A DNA stretch of 22,251 bases from JANXVV01 sp038230975 (GTDB taxonomy: Bacteria; Planctomycetota; Phycisphaerae; Tepidisphaerales; Tepidisphaeraceae). Shown piece by piece: positions 1-8,306 of this stretch. The stretch is taken from contig JBBRMF010000062.1 of NCBI GenBank assembly GCA_038230975.1, positions 1 to 22,251 of the forward strand. The letters run 5' to 3'. Numbering within the stretch: position 1 is the first letter of the stretch; every line of letters starts with the position of its first letter. The notes under the pieces were generated by a model that was not told the origin of the DNA, searched no databases, and saw nothing but the letters and a program-made list of their open reading frames with translations. The position numbers and the translations under genes are program-made.

Positions 1-36
1 CGACGTGAGCGTCGCCAGTTCAATATCCGCGTCCAT
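1..36 (-). CDS. 5' end of an unidentified minus-strand gene (partial)
   Basis: Only the first 12 codons lie in the window, reading MDADIELATLTS from an ATG at 36-34. The start is supported by a strong purine-rich ribosome binding site on the minus strand, AAGGAAGG at about 45-52, eight bases before the ATG. The gene runs off the left edge and is divergent from the ACT-domain gene at 251. Too little is visible to name a family. Confidence 0.5.
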   Translation of the reverse strand, partial: MDADIELATLTS

Positions 37-250
37 GCGTGATTCCTTCCTTGATCATCCTTGATCAATGGATTTCATTCATACCCCAACTAATGGTAGA
101 TTCCAATCTGGAATCAGCGACTTTCGCGGAGAGCCGAAAAAAGTAATCTCGTCAGACATTTGCTTCGAACGCAGGGTTCGCGTGCCATTGAAATCGATGT
201 TATCTTTGCGACACACTGCGGAGAGGACCGATTTCATTCAAGGTGCATTC
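37..250. promoter_or_regulatory. divergent intergenic region with a direct repeat
   Basis: This 214-base spacer separates the starts of two divergent genes, so both promoters should lie here. It contains two copies of TTGATCA at 51-57 and 61-67, ten bases (one helical turn) apart, each holding the palindrome TGATCA. They sit just upstream of the ribosome binding site of the minus-strand gene. That spacing would suit a dimeric regulator, but this is inference. No clear -35/-10 pair was seen. Confidence 0.3.
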
Positions 251-778
251 ATGACTCATCATGCCATTCTCACCGCCCTCGGCACGGACCGCCCCGGGCT
301 CGTCGATGAAGTTTCGCAATTTATCTTCGAGCATGGCGGGAACATTGAAGATAGCCGGATGGTCAACCTGCGCGGTCAATTCGCAATCATGCTATTGCTG
401 AGTGGCGAAGAAGCTGCGTTGGGAAAGATCCGCAGTGATTTGAGCCGCTTCGCACAGTCCGTGCAGCTCCATGCGGAACTCGCCCCGACCGACACCAATC
501 GCGCTGCCGGTGAACTGGCGATGCCGTACCGCCTGACCGCGACCGCGATGGATCAAGCCGGGCTGGTCCACCGCATCGCCCACGTGCTTCGGAATCTGAA
601 CGTGAACATCGAAAGCATGGAAACGAAGCTCTCCGCAGCGCCCATTACTGGCGCGCCGACGTTCGAGATGGAACTTCTCATGTCTGTTCCGCGCACGACT
701 GCCATCAGCAAGTTGCGGGAGCAGGTGGGGCAATTATGCGATGAGTTGAATATTGACTGGAGCGTCGCGGCAATGTGA
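251..778 (+). CDS. Double ACT-domain protein, GcvR-like
   Basis: A 175-residue protein with two ACT modules, about residues 4-75 and 92-170. Each begins with the typical strand-turn-helix pattern: LTALGTDRPGLVDEVSQFI, and later ATAMDQAGLVHRIAHVL. ACT domains bind small ligands, usually amino acids. The two-ACT layout and length match the glycine cleavage system repressor family (GcvR), which lacks a DNA-binding domain and acts through partners; whether this copy controls glycine metabolism is unknown. The frame stays open upstream to 68, but the ATG at 251 fits because homology starts immediately after it and AAGG lies seven bases upstream; the extra 61 residues look non-coding. It ends two bases from the convergent pilin-like gene. 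Confidence 0.8.
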   Translation: MTHHAILTALGTDRPGLVDEVSQFIFEHGGNIEDSRMVNLRGQFAIMLLLSGEEAALGKIRSDLSRFAQSVQLHAELAPTDTNRAAGELAMPYRLTATAMDQAGLVHRIAHVLRNLNVNIESMETKLSAAPITGAPTFEMELLMSVPRTTAISKLREQVGQLCDELNIDWSVAAM

Positions 779-780
779 AT

Positions 781-1581
781 CTAAGGCAAATAAGGATCCA
801 GATGATTCTGATTGTGCCCGTACCGGCGCGTGACAAAGTCCGCATGTCCGTCGATGAACACGACGTTTCCTCGATGTTCGGGATTGGGAAGTGGACTGTA
901 TCCTGATTCCGATTTAATGCCCTGCATATCGTGTATGATGTTCAAGAGATCGAGATTGCCCGATGGAACGTAGTTATTCTTGTTGTCGAACATCGGGGGT
1001 TCCCAGCTGCCGTCATTGATCGTGATCAGATTTTCCTCTACGAGAAGAATGTGCTCCGCGGCCATGTGGATGCCGCCAACCCGTGGCGGAAGCTTGCCTT
1101 TGGCATTCTTATAATTGCTCGACATATGATAGTTCATCGTGTAGCTGTAGCGATACTTCCCGCCCTCACGCACATCCGGCCGGTTGTCAAAGTCTTCTGA
1201 CGGGCAGCGTAACAAATCTTTCGTGATGGTCCCGAGCGCAATGGCGACGGCAGACTGTTTGAGATCCAGAACGGGTCTCCCTGACACCTTGACTTCCTGC
1301 CACCAGATCCAATCTGCTTCTAACGCATTACCCGTTACGGCATCGAACGGAAATCGGCCCTTGTTCGAATTCGCGTACATCTGAAATCCCAACCCCAACT
1401 GTCGCAGATTGCTCAGACATTTCACGCGATTGGCACTCTGCTTCGCCTTACTGAGCGCCGGGAGCAGTATGCTGATCAACAGCGCGATGATGCCGATCAC
1501 CACGAGCAATTCCACGAGTGTAAATGCTCGCCGACCCACCCGATTCGCCGCGCCTTGACCTTGATTGACAGCTTGCGTCAT
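781..1581 (-). CDS. Prepilin-type (DUF1559-like) pseudopilin
   Basis: A 266-residue protein with a type IV pilin N-terminus. A basic leader (GRRA) is followed by FTLVELLVVIGIIALLISIL, with the conserved glutamate five residues after the predicted prepilin peptidase site (A19/F20), then a long hydrophobic helix. The following KAKQSANRVKCLSNLRQLG is typical of the large planctomycete DUF1559 / H-X9-DG family. Near the C-terminus the motif is HRGNVVFIDGHADF, which gives H-X7-DG, shorter than the usual spacing. Such proteins are inserted in the inner membrane and are abundant, with unknown roles. I use the ATG at 1581; an in-frame GTG at 1587 is the alternative and neither has a strong ribosome binding site. 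It appears to be a single-gene unit. Confidence 0.85.
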   Translation of the reverse strand: MTQAVNQGQGAANRVGRRAFTLVELLVVIGIIALLISILLPALSKAKQSANRVKCLSNLRQLGLGFQMYANSNKGRFPFDAVTGNALEADWIWWQEVKVSGRPVLDLKQSAVAIALGTITKDLLRCPSEDFDNRPDVREGGKYRYSYTMNYHMSSNYKNAKGKLPPRVGGIHMAAEHILLVEENLITINDGSWEPPMFDNKNNYVPSGNLDLLNIIHDMQGIKSESGYSPLPNPEHRGNVVFIDGHADFVTRRYGHNQNHLDPYLP

Positions 1582-1964
1582 AGACACTTTCTATTTGAGT
1601 TACCTTCCAACCACCACGCCTGGAAACGATTGCCACATCAATCAGCTTATACATCGGACGGGCGATTGACCATTTTCCTGACGTGGAACCCGTATAACAT
1701 ATCGAGTCGGACCTTCACATTGCAAGTAAATTTAAACAAAAGGCAAGCTTTACAACTCCAAATCATGATCGGTCAAGCCCCCTCTTGCAAAAAGAAAGGG
1801 GTGCCGTCGCCATCACTTCTGTACTGTCGGCAATGGTCCTAAAGGCAGGCGCGAAATAGCAGCGTTTCTTAAAGCCTTTGGCGAACCTGCTGATGACAAT
1901 GGCGATATTCACAGCCAAACTCTGCAAGCGGCGTCCACTGAATGGAGAGAAAGATTCCTGCTCC
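1582..1964. other. intergenic region without a recognisable gene
   Basis: This stretch lies between the 3' end of the kinase gene and the 5' end of the pilin-like gene, both on the minus strand. Short frames occur but none shows family features or a good start. A weak hairpin can be drawn at 1778-1801 (CCCC and TCTT pairing with AAGA and GGGG around a small internal loop), with no T tract after it on either strand. I do not call it a terminator. Confidence 0.4.
1696..1725 (-). promoter_or_regulatory. possible promoter of the pilin-like gene
   Basis: On the minus strand TTGCAA (1725-1720) and TATGTT (1701-1696) are separated by 18 bases, a tolerable sigma-70-like -35/-10 arrangement. It lies about 115 bases upstream of the pilin-like start at 1581. 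The match is imperfect, so this is only a candidate. Confidence 0.22.
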
Positions 1965-4900
1965 TCAATTGGCAGGCGGAAGGATTGCACCATCGACGCC
2001 AATCGTCACGCTTATCGGTGGCGAGGCGTCCCATATCCTTACCGTTCGTCCGCCCACTGCGGCCAATTGCTTGCCGTCCGGACTGAACGCCACGCCCAGT
2101 AGCCCTTCATTTCCGGGTCTAAAAGTCATAGATTCCTGGCCGGTGACCGGATCCCATAGTTGAACTCCTCCGGATTCGCTGACTGTCACGACCCGTTTGC
2201 CATCGGGACTGGAGGCAATGCTATTAACCTGACCGGTGGGCCCTTTGAGCGTGGATATTTCCTGGCCGGTCGTCGCGTCCCACACCTTGGAGTCACGGCC
2301 TCCAGCCGCGATGCGCGTTCCGTCGGGACTGAAGGACACGCTCTGAACATGGGCAAGGTGTTTCAAGCGAAGGAGCGCCTGTCCAGTTGCGGCATCCCAG
2401 AGTTGCACCTCGCCGGAGACAAACTCCTTTTGATATTTTCCGCCCTGTCCGTCAGTTGAGAAGATCCCGTACTGCGTGATGCCACCGGCGATGCGCTTGC
2501 CGTCCGGGCTGAAGGTCACGCTGGTGATTTGACGGCTGTTTCCCTTAAATCCGAGAAGCTCCTTGCCCGATTGGGAATCCCAAACCTTGATTTCGGGCGG
2601 CTCGTCTGAGTTATGACCGTCACCGCTTGCCGACACAATACGACTGCCGTCCGAACTAAACGCCACACCGTTGATTTGTGTAGTGTGCCCTTCCAGCAAG
2701 CGGATCTGCGCGCCGGTGATCGCATCGAGCAGCTTGATCGTCGTGTCCTCACCGCCCAGGGCGAGGCGCGTGCCGTCAGGGCTGATGGCGAGGCACAGCA
2801 CTGGCTTGTCACCCGTCTTGACCTTCAGGAGTTCCGCGCCCGTGGTGGTGTCCCAAACCCGAATTGGGCCGTGACCGGCGGCTATCAATCGCTTTCCATC
2901 GGGGCTGAACGCGGTGCTTGTGTACCAGGAATCAAAGCCCGTGTACGGACTCAAAGGCTTCTGGGTGGTCGCGGTATCCCAGACCTTGACCATCCATTCG
3001 TCCGCCGCTGCGATTCGTTGACCGTCGGGGCGGAATGCCACGCTCGTGACTCGGCCCAGTGTACCCTTGTACGTTGAAATCTCTTTGCCGGTCGCGGTGT
3101 CCCAGATGCGGACCGCGCCATCGCCCGATGCGATGCGTTTTCCGTCGCTGCTGAAGGCGACGCACTCGCCACCACCGGCGATCGAGCGAACAAGTTTGCC
3201 GGAATTCGGATCCCACAACTTGACGCCGTCGGCACCGCCGGAGGCGAGAAATTTATTGTCTGGACTGAATGCGATGCAAAAAATCCGGCCATTGTGCCCT
3301 TTGAAATCCAGGATTTCCTTCTTCTCCGCCACGTCCCAGATCTTCAGTTCGCCGGGTTTCCCCAATAACGGGAAAGAATCAGTGCAGGTGGCAATGCGCC
3401 TGCCGTCAGGACTGAACGCCACACCCAAAGGTAAGGAAGCCGTGGTGACGTTGAAGGTCTCGGTGCCGGTCGTTGTGTCCCAGATTCTAACGGTCTTGTC
3501 TTTACTGGAAGAAGCGAGGTGTTTTCCATCGGGACTGAACGACAGGCTGAAGATTCCCGCAGTATGGCCATTGAACCTGACGATTTCTCTACGGGTAGCA
3601 ACCTCGCATATTTGTATGTCGGGGTCAGAAGCGTTGCCGAATTCGCCTGTTGCGGAGGCGAGTCTCTTTCCATCGGGACTGAACGCCACGCACCAGACGT
3701 ATGGGTCCTTGTGACGCCTGTAGAGATCAAGAATCTGACGACCTGTCGTCGCGTCCACGATCTTCAAGTTGTAGTTCGTGCCGCTCAAGGCCAAAAGCTT
3801 GCCGTCCGGACTGTAAGCGACGCTTCTTGCCCCATGCGTCTGAAGTGTGAGGAGGTCGGTGTGACAGAGACGATTCCAGTAATGCCACTCGAAACCGCGC
3901 AAATCGACGCCGACCGTCTTTTCAGGTTTCTGGCCGTCGAGTAAATCCCTCAGTCGACCGATTGAGCCATCCTCAAAGCCCTGTTGGGCCAACCGAATAT
4001 CAGCGACATAACGATCCCTGCCAAAACGCATATAGTTCGCGTCGGCGCGATCCTTTTCCTTTTGCACTTTCACGGTCTGGGCACGTGCTTCGGCGGCGTT
4101 TGCTTCGGCTTCCGCCGCCTTGGAGTCGGCCTGCTTTTGGTTGGCTATCGCAACGAACTCATTTGCTGCGGCAAGTTTTGCCTTCTCATTTGCCTTGATC
4201 GCATAATGCGATGAGGCCGTGATTCCAAGCACCAATGAGAAAACCGCGGCTCCTGCCAATCCAGCAACCACCGGGTTTCGGCGGCACCATCGCCACGCGC
4301 GTTCCGTTATTCCCGACGGCCTCGCCAGAATCGGTTCACCGCGCAACCATCGATCGAGATCGTCGGCCAGCGCCTCCGCCGAGCCGTATCGCTGGAGCGG
4401 TTCTTTGCGGAGGCACTTAAGGCAGATCACTTCCAAATCACGATCCAACTCCGGCCTTAGCCGGCGTGGCGGTGAGGGTTCGACCTCCTTCAGTTGGGCC
4501 AGAACTTCCAGCGGCGTCTGACCGACAAACGGGGGCCGGCTGGTCAGCATTTCGTAAAGGATCGCGCCAAGACTGTAAACGTCCGTCGAGGTGCTTATCT
4601 CCTTGTGACGCCCTAATGCCTGTTCCGGCGACATATAGGCGGGTGTGCCAAGAAGGGCGCCGGTCTGCGTCATCTGGGCCTCGGCAGCATGCGCGCTTTC
4701 GCCAAATCGCTTCGCCAATCCAAAGTCGGTGACATGGGGTTGCCCCTGTTTGTCGAGTAGGATGTTGGCGGGCTTAAGGTCACGATGGATGATGCCGTGT
4801 TGATGGGCGTAATGCACGGCACGGGCGACGGCAACCATCAGCCGTGCGGCTTCGGTAGGTCGGCCCTGGAATGTCGCCATCTCTCGACGCAGGCTGCTAC

Positions 4901-5417
4901 CGTCGACCAGTTTCATGCTGAAATACTGGCGCCCGTCGTGCTCGCCGATTTCGTAAATGGGAACGATGTTCTGGTGGTCCAATCCGGCCGCAGCGGACGC
5001 TTCGTCGCGGAATCGCCGCACGTCGTCTCCGCAAGCAAATTGACCCGAGAGAATCATCTTCAGCGCAACTGATCGACCGAGGCTGACCTGTCGTGCCTTG
5101 AAGACCACGCCCATTCCACCTCGATCGATTTCTTCCAGCAATTGGTAGTCCCCAAAATAGGGGATCGATACCACGGCATCCGTGAGGATGCCGCTGGCGG
5201 CCACAGTGACCATGGCATCCATCAGAGGAGTGGCGGCGCGCTCAAAGCGGTCCTCATCGGCAAAGTAGGCTCGAAGCCCTTCGGCCACCTCAGGATGTTT
5301 TTCGATCCAAGCGTGGCGGTTGGGATTCTGGCCCGACTCCAGTGCCAGCAGGTAGGCCGCAATAACTTCGTCGAGCGGCGAGGGTGGAAGAGTGGCATCA
5401 TTCAAAGGGATGGTCAT
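1965..5417 (-). CDS. Membrane Ser/Thr protein kinase with 14 WD40 repeats
   Basis: An 1150-residue protein. A short N-terminal region (to about 85) precedes a Hanks-type kinase domain (about 91-360): nucleotide loop DRGGMG at 98-103 (the first glycine of the usual GxGxxG is Asp), catalytic lysine K120 in VALK, HRDLKPAN from 211, DFG at 231-233 and the activation-segment motif TPAYMSPE near 258-265. All key catalytic residues are present. One membrane span (about 383-401) is followed by an Ala/Glu/Lys-rich coiled coil (about 405-460) and then WD40 repeats from about 520 to the end. I count 14 repeats (FSPDGK...WD type), enough for two seven-bladed propellers, which should lie outside the cytoplasm. 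ATG 5417 has AGGAGT five bases upstream, inside the end of the sigma gene. The sigma gene ends three bases before, so the two are co-translated. Substrate unknown. Confidence 0.93.
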   Translation of the reverse strand: MTIPLNDATLPPSPLDEVIAAYLLALESGQNPNRHAWIEKHPEVAEGLRAYFADEDRFERAATPLMDAMVTVAASGILTDAVVSIPYFGDYQLLEEIDRGGMGVVFKARQVSLGRSVALKMILSGQFACGDDVRRFRDEASAAAGLDHQNIVPIYEIGEHDGRQYFSMKLVDGSSLRREMATFQGRPTEAARLMVAVARAVHYAHQHGIIHRDLKPANILLDKQGQPHVTDFGLAKRFGESAHAAEAQMTQTGALLGTPAYMSPEQALGRHKEISTSTDVYSLGAILYEMLTSRPPFVGQTPLEVLAQLKEVEPSPPRRLRPELDRDLEVICLKCLRKEPLQRYGSAEALADDLDRWLRGEPILARPSGITERAWRWCRRNPVVAGLAGAAVFSLVLGITASSHYAIKANEKAKLAAANEFVAIANQKQADSKAAEAEANAAEARAQTVKVQKEKDRADANYMRFGRDRYVADIRLAQQGFEDGSIGRLRDLLDGQKPEKTVGVDLRGFEWHYWNRLCHTDLLTLQTHGARSVAYSPDGKLLALSGTNYNLKIVDATTGRQILDLYRRHKDPYVWCVAFSPDGKRLASATGEFGNASDPDIQICEVATRREIVRFNGHTAGIFSLSFSPDGKHLASSSKDKTVRIWDTTTGTETFNVTTASLPLGVAFSPDGRRIATCTDSFPLLGKPGELKIWDVAEKKEILDFKGHNGRIFCIAFSPDNKFLASGGADGVKLWDPNSGKLVRSIAGGGECVAFSSDGKRIASGDGAVRIWDTATGKEISTYKGTLGRVTSVAFRPDGQRIAAADEWMVKVWDTATTQKPLSPYTGFDSWYTSTAFSPDGKRLIAAGHGPIRVWDTTTGAELLKVKTGDKPVLCLAISPDGTRLALGGEDTTIKLLDAITGAQIRLLEGHTTQINGVAFSSDGSRIVSASGDGHNSDEPPEIKVWDSQSGKELLGFKGNSRQITSVTFSPDGKRIAGGITQYGIFSTDGQGGKYQKEFVSGEVQLWDAATGQALLRLKHLAHVQSVSFSPDGTRIAAGGRDSKVWDATTGQEISTLKGPTGQVNSIASSPDGKRVVTVSESGGVQLWDPVTGQESMTFRPGNEGLLGVAFSPDGKQLAAVGGRTVRIWDASPPISVTIGVDGAILPPAN

Positions 5418-5420
5418 GGT

Positions 5421-6011
5421 TCACTCCTGGACGGGCGTTTTCGGATCGGACGGGTTGCTGAGTTTTTCACGCAACTGCTGCAGCCCGCGGCGCAGAAGCG
5501 ATGCGACCGACGCATGGGTGCGGCCCATCCTCTCCGCAACTTCGGCCAACCCCATGCCACGGCAATGCTTCAGGATGATCGCGTCCCTCTGCGCCTCAGG
5601 CAGGTCAACAAGCGCATCGGCAACGAGCACAAGCTGTTCGGCTCGGGCCAACTGGCTGCCCGGACCGGATCGAGGGTCGACAAGCCAGCAAGCCAGCCGA
5701 CTGGATGAACCCTCAATCTCGGCCTCCAGCGAACGCTCTATTGAGAGGTTTCGTTTGGCGCGGCGGAGGTCACGAACTGCATTGGCTATCGAGCGGGCGA
5801 GAATCGTTCGCAGCCAACCGGCAAGCTCAATGGATTCCCGCCCTCTGAACTCGTCACGTGCCTGGTGAGCTCGCAGGAGGGTTTGCTGGACAATATCCGA
5901 TGCATCGACCTTCGTCCGAATCCGACGACCCATCTGCGCATGGGCCAGAATCAGCAGATAGCTCCGGTAGCGATCGATCGGGAGGAAGTTGCTCTTGTTC
6001 TCAGGGTCCAT
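5421..6011 (-). CDS. ECF-type RNA polymerase sigma factor
   Basis: A 196-residue sigma-70 family protein of the extracytoplasmic-function type. Region 2 is at the N-terminal side (DRYRSYLLILAHAQMG, then DASDIVQQTLLRAH, a core-binding and -10 recognition helix pattern). Region 4 is at the C-terminal side (LPEAQRDAIILKHCRGM, then EVAERMGRTHASVASLLRRG, a helix-turn-helix for the -35 element). No anti-sigma gene is adjacent; the downstream, tightly linked gene is the WD40 kinase. This resembles planctomycete ECF groups encoded next to Ser/Thr kinases, where phosphorylation is suspected to control the sigma factor; that link is inference here. I use the ATG at 6011; an in-frame GTG at 6023 adds four residues and neither has a strong ribosome binding site. 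Confidence 0.9.
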   Translation of the reverse strand: MDPENKSNFLPIDRYRSYLLILAHAQMGRRIRTKVDASDIVQQTLLRAHQARDEFRGRESIELAGWLRTILARSIANAVRDLRRAKRNLSIERSLEAEIEGSSSRLACWLVDPRSGPGSQLARAEQLVLVADALVDLPEAQRDAIILKHCRGMGLAEVAERMGRTHASVASLLRRGLQQLREKLSNPSDPKTPVQE

Positions 6012-6023
6012 GCGAGTGCTCAC

Positions 6024-6624
6024 AAGTTAAGAGACACCATCCGTCGCCAAATGAACCACAAGAAAAATGGCGGATGTTTTGAACCGTTGCGGGAGCGACA
6101 GAAAACCGAGCTCATTATCCGTTGAATCCGTAGGCGTGTCACCCGCGATCAGATCCCTGGTCGCGCTACCAGACCTTGAAACACAGCGTCAGAGGATGAA
6201 CGAAATAGGGGAAACTGGGTTTTTGATGCACGGTTAGAGCGCGTTTTCGTGACCTGTAAACCGATTCCGGTCTTTCCGTGAAGTGTTGCGTCGATCAATC
6301 GAGGGGCGCTCTGTGATTCGGAACCTAGGCGAAGCAGGTGCCGCGCTGCGGGTGCCGCGCTTGGTCGTCTGCCCAGGTTTCCGGCCCGATCATTGGCGCG
6401 GAATCAGCGGTCACCTCAGCTTTACCGCATAGTCACTTCCCGTCGCGCACCGACCTGATCACTATCAACAGCAACAGCGCCGGCGAGATGAAATTAAAGG
6501 TTTACACCGCTGTCGGGGGCCTCAAGTACCCCGTCGTAAAGGTTGATCGTGGCCTCAAATCCGCGCGCCGCGCCCGAAAGTTACAGTGATCGATCCACAC
6601 CCCAAGAAGCCTGTGCGCGCAATA
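6024..6624. other. 600-base intergenic region, mostly featureless
   Basis: This lies upstream of the sigma factor gene and downstream of the 6625 gene, so it should hold the promoter of the sigma/kinase unit; I see no convincing one. An 11-base direct repeat (GGTGCCGCGCT) occurs at 6337-6347 and 6351-6361. CAGTGAT at 6584-6590 and ATCACTG at 6624-6630 form a seven-base inverted repeat across the stop of the 6625 gene, a weak terminator candidate without a T tract. Confidence 0.35.
6452..6589 (+). pseudogene. possible remnant of a coding region
   Basis: The end of an open plus-strand frame reads RTDLITINSNSAGEMKLKVY and continues for about 25 residues to a stop at 6589. Unlike the preceding sequence, third codon positions in this stretch are mostly G or C, as in the real genes nearby, and the residue pattern looks like a beta-rich domain end. 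There is no convincing start; an ATG at 6487 is possible. It may be a gene remnant or chance. I do not recognise a family. Confidence 0.15.
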
Positions 6625-7257
6625 TCACTGCCTTCTCAACTCGTCTTCGTTGATACCCAAGGAAAATTGGCGAGGCGATGAGTCCGTCTTGTCATAACCG
6701 ACGCCGGGGAATGCCAGGCGATACGCTCGCCCATCGGCATAGCGGAAGGTGACTGTGTGGTCCTTAACCGAATAGGTGCCGCTGCCGGGGGTTCTGACAA
6801 TGCTGAACGGATTGTAGTAATCATGATCCAGCGCCAGCAGCGCGCCTTCGTCCTTGAAACGCCCGTCGGCAGCGAAGGTGATTACGGGGATCTTCTCATA
6901 AGACTCATTCATGACATACGTGCCATTGAAACGTGCGCCGTCGACAGAGGGAATGTGGACGAAGGCGTGGTCTTGCCCGGTTGTGGTCAGAACCAGACCG
7001 TCAACCTTGGCCCTGATCGGGATTTCGCCAAACGGCATCTTGATGACTCCCGCACCCTCTTTGAACGTGTACGTGCCCCAGTACCTGGGTTGTCGCTCGG
7101 CCTCAATCCATGTATTTAGATGGTCGCAGCCCGCAACTGGGAAGTGGCTCCCAAAGTACACCTGGCCGTTGGAGTAAAAGATGGCATAAGCGGGTTTCAA
7201 GGCTCCCCTGAACATCGCGATGCCCTGCCAGAAGCCGATGATGCCGTCCCCCTTCAA
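6625..7257 (-). CDS. Unknown beta-rich protein, possibly the C-terminal half of the 7254 gene
   Basis: About 210 residues from a TTG at 7257, which overlaps the TGA stop of the upstream gene as TTGA. An ATG at 7215 (MFRGALKP) is the alternative start. The sequence is rich in aromatic residues, glycine and beta-strand patterns such as GTYTFKEGAGVIKM, FNGTYVMNESYEKIPVITF and GSGTYSVKDHTVTFRYADG, suggesting a repeated lipocalin-like or barrel-like fold. It has no signal peptide, while its upstream neighbour has one. A one-base shift at the junction would fuse the two as EPGL-LKGDGIIGFW. It may therefore be expressed by coupling, by frameshifting, or be the broken end of one secreted protein. I do not recognise a named family. 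Confidence 0.6.
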   Translation of the reverse strand: MKGDGIIGFWQGIAMFRGALKPAYAIFYSNGQVYFGSHFPVAGCDHLNTWIEAERQPRYWGTYTFKEGAGVIKMPFGEIPIRAKVDGLVLTTTGQDHAFVHIPSVDGARFNGTYVMNESYEKIPVITFAADGRFKDEGALLALDHDYYNPFSIVRTPGSGTYSVKDHTVTFRYADGRAYRLAFPGVGYDKTDSSPRQFSLGINEDELRRQ

Positions 7258-8306
7258 AGTCCCGGCTCCACGACAGGATCTTTCCAGTCGTCGAACTTCA
7301 TTCCGAAGATGAACTCATCGATCATCTGCTTGTGGGCGGCGGAGTCATAGAGGCTGCCGCGTTCATGGTGATTCCGCATCATGCTAATGATCAGAAGTCT
7401 TTCAATCCGGTCGTTGATCTTGATGACCATCACGCCCAGGAAGTACTCATCTTTGTTTGCACTCAGGAGCCCGGTGGCGCGGACATACTCCCAACCTTTG
7501 AACGATTTCTGAGCGGGTTCGGCCTTGTATTTAGTGTCGTTGGCCCGGTCCGTATTCTGAGCGCCGTACACCTGAAACGCGTCGGCCCAGGCAGTTGCCG
7601 TCGCATCGCTCAGGTTTCCAGCGGCGGGCCGTGACTTCATCAACCGAAATTCGAGCACCTCATCCGGGATCGGTTTACTGAGCGAGAAAACAACGCCGCC
7701 TGCGTCGCGTTTCTCGGTCCAGCCGGGCGGGACGGTGTATCGCACGTGACCGAATACACCAGCCGCCGGGGCGTCCATCTTAACTGCGGCCGGTGCCGCC
7801 GCCACCGGCACGGATTTCGCGCTCTGGATCAGCGCAGCCACCGCCGGAGTGTACTTGTTAAACGTCTCGGCCTTGTTGCTCGCCAGCAACATCAGCGCAA
7901 CGCGCCCATTGGCGTGGTACGCCACCGCCCAAACGTGGAACTGCACGCCATCCAACTCAATAATCCCCGCGCGACTTGCCACTTCAATCGGGTTTCCAGC
8001 GCCGTCCACTTTCCCCTTGTCATCCCAGATGACTTTTCCTTTGGACGCCACTCCGTCCCAAGCCGCCGTCAGGTGATCCGTAACCGAACCTTCCAACGCT
8101 TTGCCCCCGAGCAGTGTCAGCGTACACCCGACCCCCTGCGGCAAATCCCTCGGCGTCAGCACAACCCGACCGTCGGCATCCGCATGGTCCCATCCATCCG
8201 GAATCATCACCGCGATCCCCCCGGCAGTAACCGTCTCTGCGGCAGTTAGGGACATGCCGCCAAAAAGCGAAAACACGCAGAGCCATCCGAACATAAAAAC
8301 TCGCAT
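7254..8306 (-). CDS. Secreted protein of unknown function with a tandem domain
   Basis: A 350-residue protein with a classical signal peptide (FMFGWLCVFSLFGGMSLTAA, cleavage near residue 23). The mature part appears to contain two related modules, about 27-165 and 185-345. Each opens with a short strand and a P-G-W turn (VMIPDGWDHADADGRVVLTP and YTVPPGWTEKRDAGGVVFSL), has a mid-domain helix with a tryptophan or aromatic residue (HLTAAWDGVA; ATATAWADAFQ), and ends in a long helix. This looks like an internal duplication. It is expected to act in the periplasm. The last codons overlap the TTG start of the 6625 gene in another frame, and the two may originally be one gene. ATG 8306 is preceded by a weak GGGAAA site. 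Confidence 0.7.
   Translation of the reverse strand: MRVFMFGWLCVFSLFGGMSLTAAETVTAGGIAVMIPDGWDHADADGRVVLTPRDLPQGVGCTLTLLGGKALEGSVTDHLTAAWDGVASKGKVIWDDKGKVDGAGNPIEVASRAGIIELDGVQFHVWAVAYHANGRVALMLLASNKAETFNKYTPAVAALIQSAKSVPVAAAPAAVKMDAPAAGVFGHVRYTVPPGWTEKRDAGGVVFSLSKPIPDEVLEFRLMKSRPAAGNLSDATATAWADAFQVYGAQNTDRANDTKYKAEPAQKSFKGWEYVRATGLLSANKDEYFLGVMVIKINDRIERLLIISMMRNHHERGSLYDSAAHKQMIDEFIFGMKFDDWKDPVVEPGL

Noticed and set aside
1778..1801. Hairpin CCCC/GGGG with inner TCTT/AAGA as terminator of the kinase gene
   Set aside because: Short interrupted stem and no T tract after it on the minus strand; too weak to call.
3046..3714. 222-residue plus-strand frame inside the kinase gene
   Set aside because: It is the mirror of the WD40 repeats; its repetitive Pro/Ser/Leu content follows from the repeat structure on the other strand.
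1965..5417. Repeated CCGTCGGGACTGAA-like DNA words as a CRISPR or tandem repeat array
   Set aside because: They encode the FSPDG motif of the WD40 repeats; spacing of about 120 bases and divergence match protein repeats.
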